Shown here: piece by piece, positions 59,903 to 64,000 of the stretch
Layout: the number at the start of each line of letters is the position of its first letter
Numbering within the stretch: the first letter of the stretch is position 1
NCBI GenBank assembly: GCA_965222445.1
Contig: CBDCTY010000002.1
Coordinates: forward strand, 2,480,001 to 2,544,000
Source: GCA-958296115 sp965222445
GTDB lineage: Bacteria; Chloroflexota; Dehalococcoidia; Lucifugimonadales; CAJWER01
DNA length: 64,000 nucleotides
Direction: 5' to 3'
Program-made: the position numbers and the translations under genes
Notes under the pieces: generated by a model
Databases searched by the model: none
What the model was told of the DNA's origin: nothing
What the model saw: only the letters and a program-made list of their open reading frames with translations

Positions 59903-61756
59903 ATGACAGATATAGCAGACCTACAAACTATCCCTCCAACCCTACAGGCCATCCGAGCGAGGCTGGACCTGACGCAGGAGCAACTTGCCGAGCGCCTTGG
60001 CGTGTCGTTCGCGACGGTGAATCGGTGGGAGGGCGGTGTGACCACGCCGCAGCGAGCAGCGCGGACGGCCATCGCCGCACTGGCCGCCGAGGCCGGTGTC
60101 GACACTGACGCGCCGGAGGTCGACGAGGCGGAGTCTGCGGCCAGCGTGACTCGACGGCGGTCCCGCCGAGGCCAGGCGTCCGTTCCCGACACCAAGCCTA
60201 TGGAGCAGATGCTGTGGGACGCCGCCTGCTCGATTCGCGGCGAGAAGGACGCGGCGAAGTTCAAGGACTACCTGCTGCCTCTCCTTTTCCTCAAGCGCCT
60301 CTCCGACGTGTTCGACGACGAGATCGAGCGGCTGGCCCAGGAGTTCGGGGACCGCGCGGTCGCTCAGGAGATCGCGGAGAGCGACCACGACCTGCTGCGC
60401 TTCTACCTGCCCCCAGAGGCCCGATGGGGTGTCGTCAGCGGACGGGAGGCTCACGACTGGCCGCTTGACGCCCAGGGCCGCAGCGCGCGGCCCCGTGACG
60501 TCGGCGAGCACCTGACTATGGCCGTGCGGGCTGTCGTTCGCCACAACCCCACCCTCTCCGGCGTCATCGACCTCGTGGACTTCGCCTCCGAGCGCAACGG
60601 CGAGCGCGACCTCAACCCGGCCCGCCTCGCCGCCGTCGTCGAGACCTTCTCAGATCCCCGCTACCGCCTTGGCCTGGCCGACGTACAGCCCGATTTCCTG
60701 GGCCGCGCCTACGAGTACCTGCTCCGCAAGTTCGCCGAGGGCTCCGGTCAGAGCGCGGGCGAGTTCTTCACCCCCACCGAGGTCGGCTTCCTGATGGCCC
60801 ACATCATGCGCCCTCGGCCCGGGGAGACGTGCCACGACTACGCCTGCGGCTCGGCGGGACTGCTCATCAAGCTCCAGCTCGTCGCCCGGGAAACCGACCC
60901 CACCAGCCGCGTGCCCCTCAAGCTCCATGGCCAGGAGCTGCAAGCCGACAGCTACGCCGTGGCCCACATGAACGCCATCATCCACGACATGGACGTGCGC
61001 ATCGAGCGCGGCGACACCATGATCAACCCCAAGTTCAAGGACGCCGCGGGACGGATATCCGGCCACGACATCGTGGTTGCCAATCCGATGTGGAACCAGG
61101 ACTTCAACCAGGACATCTTCGAGAACGACCCCTTCGACCGCTTCCGCACCTCCGGCGGCGTCACCACCGGCAAGGGCGATTGGGCCTGGCTCCAGCACAC
61201 TCTGGCCTGCCTGAACGAGCGTGGGCGGGCGGCGGTAGTGTTGGACACGGGCGCGGTGACGCGCGGCTCCGGCAGCAAGAACGAGGACCGTGAGCGCAAC
61301 ATCCGCAGGTGGTTCGTGGAGCGGGACCTGATCGACGGCGTTGTGCTGCTGCCGGACAACCTCTTCTACAACACCAGCGCCGCCGGCATCATCGTCGTGC
61401 TGTCCAGGCGCAAGCCGGAGGGTCGCAAGAATAAGATCGTACTCGTCAATGCCAGCCGTCGCGTCGGCAAGGGCCGCCCCAAGAACTACATCCCGGAGAA
61501 GGACATTCACCCCGTGGCGACTGCTTTCCTGAAAGGCGAGCCGGTAGAGGGCGAGGTAGCCGTCATCACCCGCGACCAAGCCGCGGAGGCCGACTACAAC
61601 CTCAGCCCAAGCCGGTGGGTGGGGCAGGCCTCATCAACCGAAGTTGGTTCAGTGCGAGCGTTGATGGCGGAGTTAGCGTCACTCGATGACGAGGCCAGTA
61701 CGCTCTCCGCCTCGTTGTCCAAGCTACTTGCCGGAGTCGCTGATGAGCCTATTTGA
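59903..61756 (+). CDS. hsdM: Type I restriction-modification methyltransferase subunit HsdM with N-terminal HTH
   Basis: The 617-residue protein methylates adenine in the sequence chosen by HsdS. Residues about 10-60 are a helix-turn-helix of the XRE type (LDLTQEQLAERLGVSFATVNRWE), followed by an Arg-rich linker. From about residue 98 the HsdM helical N-domain begins (KPMEQMLWDAACSIRG). The SAM motif I is DYACGSAGLL near residue 313, and the catalytic motif reads NPMW (394-397) rather than NPPF, as in one HsdM subgroup. It overlaps hsdS by 14 bases. HsdR is not in the window. Confidence 0.92.
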   Translation: MTDIADLQTIPPTLQAIRARLDLTQEQLAERLGVSFATVNRWEGGVTTPQRAARTAIAALAAEAGVDTDAPEVDEAESAASVTRRRSRRGQASVPDTKPMEQMLWDAACSIRGEKDAAKFKDYLLPLLFLKRLSDVFDDEIERLAQEFGDRAVAQEIAESDHDLLRFYLPPEARWGVVSGREAHDWPLDAQGRSARPRDVGEHLTMAVRAVVRHNPTLSGVIDLVDFASERNGERDLNPARLAAVVETFSDPRYRLGLADVQPDFLGRAYEYLLRKFAEGSGQSAGEFFTPTEVGFLMAHIMRPRPGETCHDYACGSAGLLIKLQLVARETDPTSRVPLKLHGQELQADSYAVAHMNAIIHDMDVRIERGDTMINPKFKDAAGRISGHDIVVANPMWNQDFNQDIFENDPFDRFRTSGGVTTGKGDWAWLQHTLACLNERGRAAVVLDTGAVTRGSGSKNEDRERNIRRWFVERDLIDGVVLLPDNLFYNTSAAGIIVVLSRRKPEGRKNKIVLVNASRRVGKGRPKNYIPEKDIHPVATAFLKGEPVEGEVAVITRDQAAEADYNLSPSRWVGQASSTEVGSVRALMAELASLDDEASTLSASLSKLLAGVADEPI

Positions 61757-63041
61757 TCTTGACTTGCCCGCTGAGTTCGCATGGATCCGAGTGGGCGACG
61801 CCTATGAGGTGACGAAGAAACCACGCGGGTTGGATATATCGTCCGTAGAGGCAGTGCCCTTCGCGACGATGGAGGCTATGCCACAGGGAGGCGCGTACAC
61901 GCCCGACTATGATTTCAGGCCGCCACAAGCGATAAGGACCGGAACCTACTTTGAGCGTGGCGACGTTCTGGTAGCCAAGATCACTCCATCTTTCGAGAAC
62001 GGGAAGCAGGCCCTTGTCACTGAACTGCCCGCTCCCTTTGGCTTCGCAACAACGGAAGTCATCCCGCTACGGCCGAGGCACAACGGCCAAGATCGGCGGT
62101 TTCTGTTTTTCTACCTCCTGCATCCGGACGTACGGCATCATGTCGCCGAACGTATGGAAGGAAGCACGGGACGGCAGCGTGTGCCGACGGAAGTCCTGCT
62201 TGACCTGCCTTATCCTAGCCTACCGCCAGAGCAGCAGGTAATCGTTGCCGAATCACTGGAGTCCCTACTGCGCCTTAAGTCAGTAGAAGAGCAATCCATC
62301 GCCACGGCTCAAGCCCTCAAGCGCGCCGCCATGCACACGCTGTTCACGCGCGGGCTGCGGGGCGAGGCGCAGAAGGAGACGGAGATCGGGCCGATACCGG
62401 AGAGTTGGGAGTTGAAACTCCTCTCCGATCACTTCGCTGTAATCTCTGGAGGGACTCCTTCTCGACGGGTTCAGGAATTTTGGTTGGGCGGTACCATTCC
62501 ATGGGTCAAGACCACCGAGGTTGACTACTGCGTAATCAGGAAAACCGAGGAATACATCACACGAGCTGGCCTAGAGCAATCAGCAGCGAAGGTGCTTCCT
62601 CCCGGAACACTCCTGTTAGCTATGTACGGACAGGGTGTGACTCGAGGCAAAGTTGCAATCCTCGGGATTGAAGCAACATGCAATCAGGCGTGTGCAGCGA
62701 TAAGCCCGAACGATGGCGCAGTCGATTCTAAGTACCTGTATCACTTCCTCCTCTTTCGCTATGAGTCGATTCGACAGATGGCCCACGGTGGACAGCAACA
62801 AAACCTCAACTTGGAAATCGTTCGCAATCTACCTTTACCCATTCCTCCAACACGAGATGAACAGCATGAAATCGTCGTCATCCTCGACGCCATCGACCGC
62901 AAGATTGACCTGCACCGGAAGAAGCGCGCTGTGCTGGAGGAGCTGTTCAAGGCGCTGCTGCACAAGCTAATGACGGGGGAGATACGGGTGGGGGAGTTGG
63001 AAGCTGTCCAAGTTTCCACGGCAGAAAGGGATACTCTGTAA
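61743..63041 (+). CDS. hsdS: Type I restriction-modification specificity subunit HsdS
   Basis: The 432-residue protein determines the DNA target. It has two target-recognition halves, about 1-170 and 210-380. Each is followed by a conserved helical spacer: EQQVIVAESLESLLRLKSVEEQSIATAQAL and DEQHEIVVILDAIDRKIDLHRKKR. The second half begins with the typical GPIPESWELKLLSDHFAVISGGTPS. The ATG at 61743 lies within the end of hsdM. Base composition falls in the second recognition domain, as is common for exchanged TRDs. The stop overlaps the next start (TAATG). Confidence 0.92.
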   Translation: MSLFDLDLPAEFAWIRVGDAYEVTKKPRGLDISSVEAVPFATMEAMPQGGAYTPDYDFRPPQAIRTGTYFERGDVLVAKITPSFENGKQALVTELPAPFGFATTEVIPLRPRHNGQDRRFLFFYLLHPDVRHHVAERMEGSTGRQRVPTEVLLDLPYPSLPPEQQVIVAESLESLLRLKSVEEQSIATAQALKRAAMHTLFTRGLRGEAQKETEIGPIPESWELKLLSDHFAVISGGTPSRRVQEFWLGGTIPWVKTTEVDYCVIRKTEEYITRAGLEQSAAKVLPPGTLLLAMYGQGVTRGKVAILGIEATCNQACAAISPNDGAVDSKYLYHFLLFRYESIRQMAHGGQQQNLNLEIVRNLPLPIPPTRDEQHEIVVILDAIDRKIDLHRKKRAVLEELFKALLHKLMTGEIRVGELEAVQVSTAERDTL

Positions 63042-64000
63042 TGCGAGAATTCACAGAGCTACTGCATAAGATCATACAGCAGACAACTTTTGATTGTGAC
63101 CACTTGGGAGTATGCACGTCGTCGCAGTTGCAGGCTATGTACTATCGCGCTACAGGATTGGATGTGCTGAGTATAGTATCTGCGAAACCACAACTTCAGC
63201 AGACTCTGCTGACAGAATTGATAGTAAAGATTAGCTCTCTGTTAGAAAAATTCACAGTTGACGGTTATATCGGATATGGGCTTACTGATCTGATCGGCGG
63301 TAGCGATCCCGCAGTGGCCAAATTCGCTGACATGCTTATTAGGGCGGGCGCTGTTCTGGGACCAGAGCGTGTCACGCAATTGGTCTTCGGCTGGGCTGAC
63401 GGTGACCCTCTTGAGTACTGGACACACGCTGTGCTGTGTGGGGTATCCGTCAACGAGGCTTTGGATATGGGTAACGGCATCTCCTTTACCAGTCTACCAA
63501 AATCCTCAAATGAGGTTTCAGCACATTTGCCTCGGGGCAGCACCATGCAATATGGAGACTTCCAGTTTATGAGTGCCGTTAAAGTATCAATTTTTTGTGA
63601 AGCCAGGCCAGCTTTATTCCCCAGGCAATCCGATAGCTTAACCCTAGACCACACATGGGCTCATGGGAAAATTCAACCCTTTTCGCTGGATGTATTGTGC
63701 GAAACCTTATCGCTGTCATGCAATCAATATGTTGATTGGATGATCAGCTGGGCCGACTACGGTGAACTCCTTTTGTTAAATACAGGTGTATTCGGGGGAT
63801 CTCAACATCGTAGAAATGCATCAGATTCTGGTAAAACAGAGCTGACACAAGAGCACTTGGCTATAACATATAGCTTGTTATCAAAGCGTACCATCCTACA
63901 GAATCAAGGAAAAAATATAGACTTAGCAATCAGCAGATGGATGAGCTCTAAGCAACGCATAAGCTACGCCGACCGGTTCATTGAGCTGCGCATCGCGTTG
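63041..64000 (+). CDS. Hypothetical protein, partial, with HEPN/Apea-like C-terminal segment (R-M operon gene 3)
   Basis: A start codon overlapping the hsdS stop opens a frame that runs without a stop through all 320 codons to the window edge. The sequence is visibly AT-richer than upstream genes. The first 280 residues match nothing I recognise (opening MREFTELLHKIIQQTTFDCDHLG). At the visible end, residues about 300-320 (ISRWMSSKQRISYADRFIELRIAL) strongly resemble the start of the Apea-like HEPN domain of defence-associated proteins, where an R-xxx-DR-hydrophobic pattern precedes the helix. It is probably an accessory defence gene of the R-M locus. Confidence 0.65.
   Translation, partial: MREFTELLHKIIQQTTFDCDHLGVCTSSQLQAMYYRATGLDVLSIVSAKPQLQQTLLTELIVKISSLLEKFTVDGYIGYGLTDLIGGSDPAVAKFADMLIRAGAVLGPERVTQLVFGWADGDPLEYWTHAVLCGVSVNEALDMGNGISFTSLPKSSNEVSAHLPRGSTMQYGDFQFMSAVKVSIFCEARPALFPRQSDSLTLDHTWAHGKIQPFSLDVLCETLSLSCNQYVDWMISWADYGELLLLNTGVFGGSQHRRNASDSGKTELTQEHLAITYSLLSKRTILQNQGKNIDLAISRWMSSKQRISYADRFIELRIAL

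Overview
The window looks like a chromosomal segment of a free-living, GC-rich bacterium. My best guess is Chloroflexota, of the Dehalococcoidia/SAR202 type. This is an inference from gene content and style: several luciferase-like flavin oxidoreductases, an enolase-superfamily dehydratase, CocE and serine-hydrolase enzymes, VOC proteins and Thr-Pro-Ala-rich exported proteins. Housekeeping genes (dnaN, tmRNA, RNase P RNA, bS21, pyruvate kinase, cysS, def, CCA enzyme, secDF) are interspersed, so this is a core chromosome with accessory patches. No rRNA, phage structural genes or CRISPR array are visible.

Layout. 0.1-7 kb: a sugar epimerase/IMPase-like pair, a GNAT enzyme, dnaN, tmRNA and a Gfo/Idh/MocA oxidoreductase. 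7-11.4 kb: a decayed FG-GAP/UnbV remnant, then a glycine-betaine-type ABC importer (ATPase, permease, binding lipoprotein) on the minus strand. The lipoprotein carries a 21-residue repeat stalk. 11.7-17.6 kb: a serine hydrolase, an ABC exporter pseudogene split by a 153-bp inverted-repeat element, a CocE-type hydrolase, rpsU, and two more inverted-repeat elements that share termini. 17.7-23.3 kb: a giant secreted multidomain protein with a very long Thr-Pro-Ala tract. Its reading frame runs into tRNA-Pro.

23.4-30.5 kb: a flavin oxidoreductase overlapping a glycine cleavage operon (gcvT, gcvH, gcvPA, gcvPB), followed by a DNA methyltransferase fused to an HNH nuclease domain and a DinB-like protein. 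30.7-34.7 kb: a gamma-glutamyltransferase-family enzyme, an alkaline-phosphatase-superfamily enzyme and a membrane protein. 34.7-37.3 kb (minus strand): rnpB with a good promoter, a serine-recombinase homologue lacking the nucleophile, and a C4 zinc-ribbon protein. 37.4-42.2 kb: a tightly overlapping operon of pyruvate kinase, a cysteinyl-tRNA synthetase fused to a glycosyltransferase-like domain, and a beta-propeller lipoprotein.

42.2-51.5 kb: small genes with start/stop overlaps, an SDR, the overlapping operon def-cca-secD-secF, head-to-head ECF sigma and anti-sigma genes, two inverted-repeat elements with clean target duplications, and ccmCDE with a Cys-type CcmE. 51.5-59.8 kb: small catabolic and redox genes (enolase superfamily, VOC, methyltransferase, flavin oxidoreductase plus TPP enzyme, HpcH/HpaI aldolase, thioredoxin/TPR, aminotransferase), a plus-strand orphan RNA candidate with its own terminator, and a CAT-anticodon tRNA. 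59.9-64 kb: the start of a type I restriction-modification operon. HsdM carries an N-terminal HTH, HsdS follows, and a third AT-richer gene with a HEPN/Apea-like end runs off the window.

The best candidates for something under-described are the R-M operon with its HEPN-like companion, the CysRS-glycosyltransferase fusion, the orphan structured RNA at 58.1-58.3 kb, the nucleophile-less recombinase, the heptad-repeat stalk on the betaine-binding protein, and the giant Thr-Pro surface protein.
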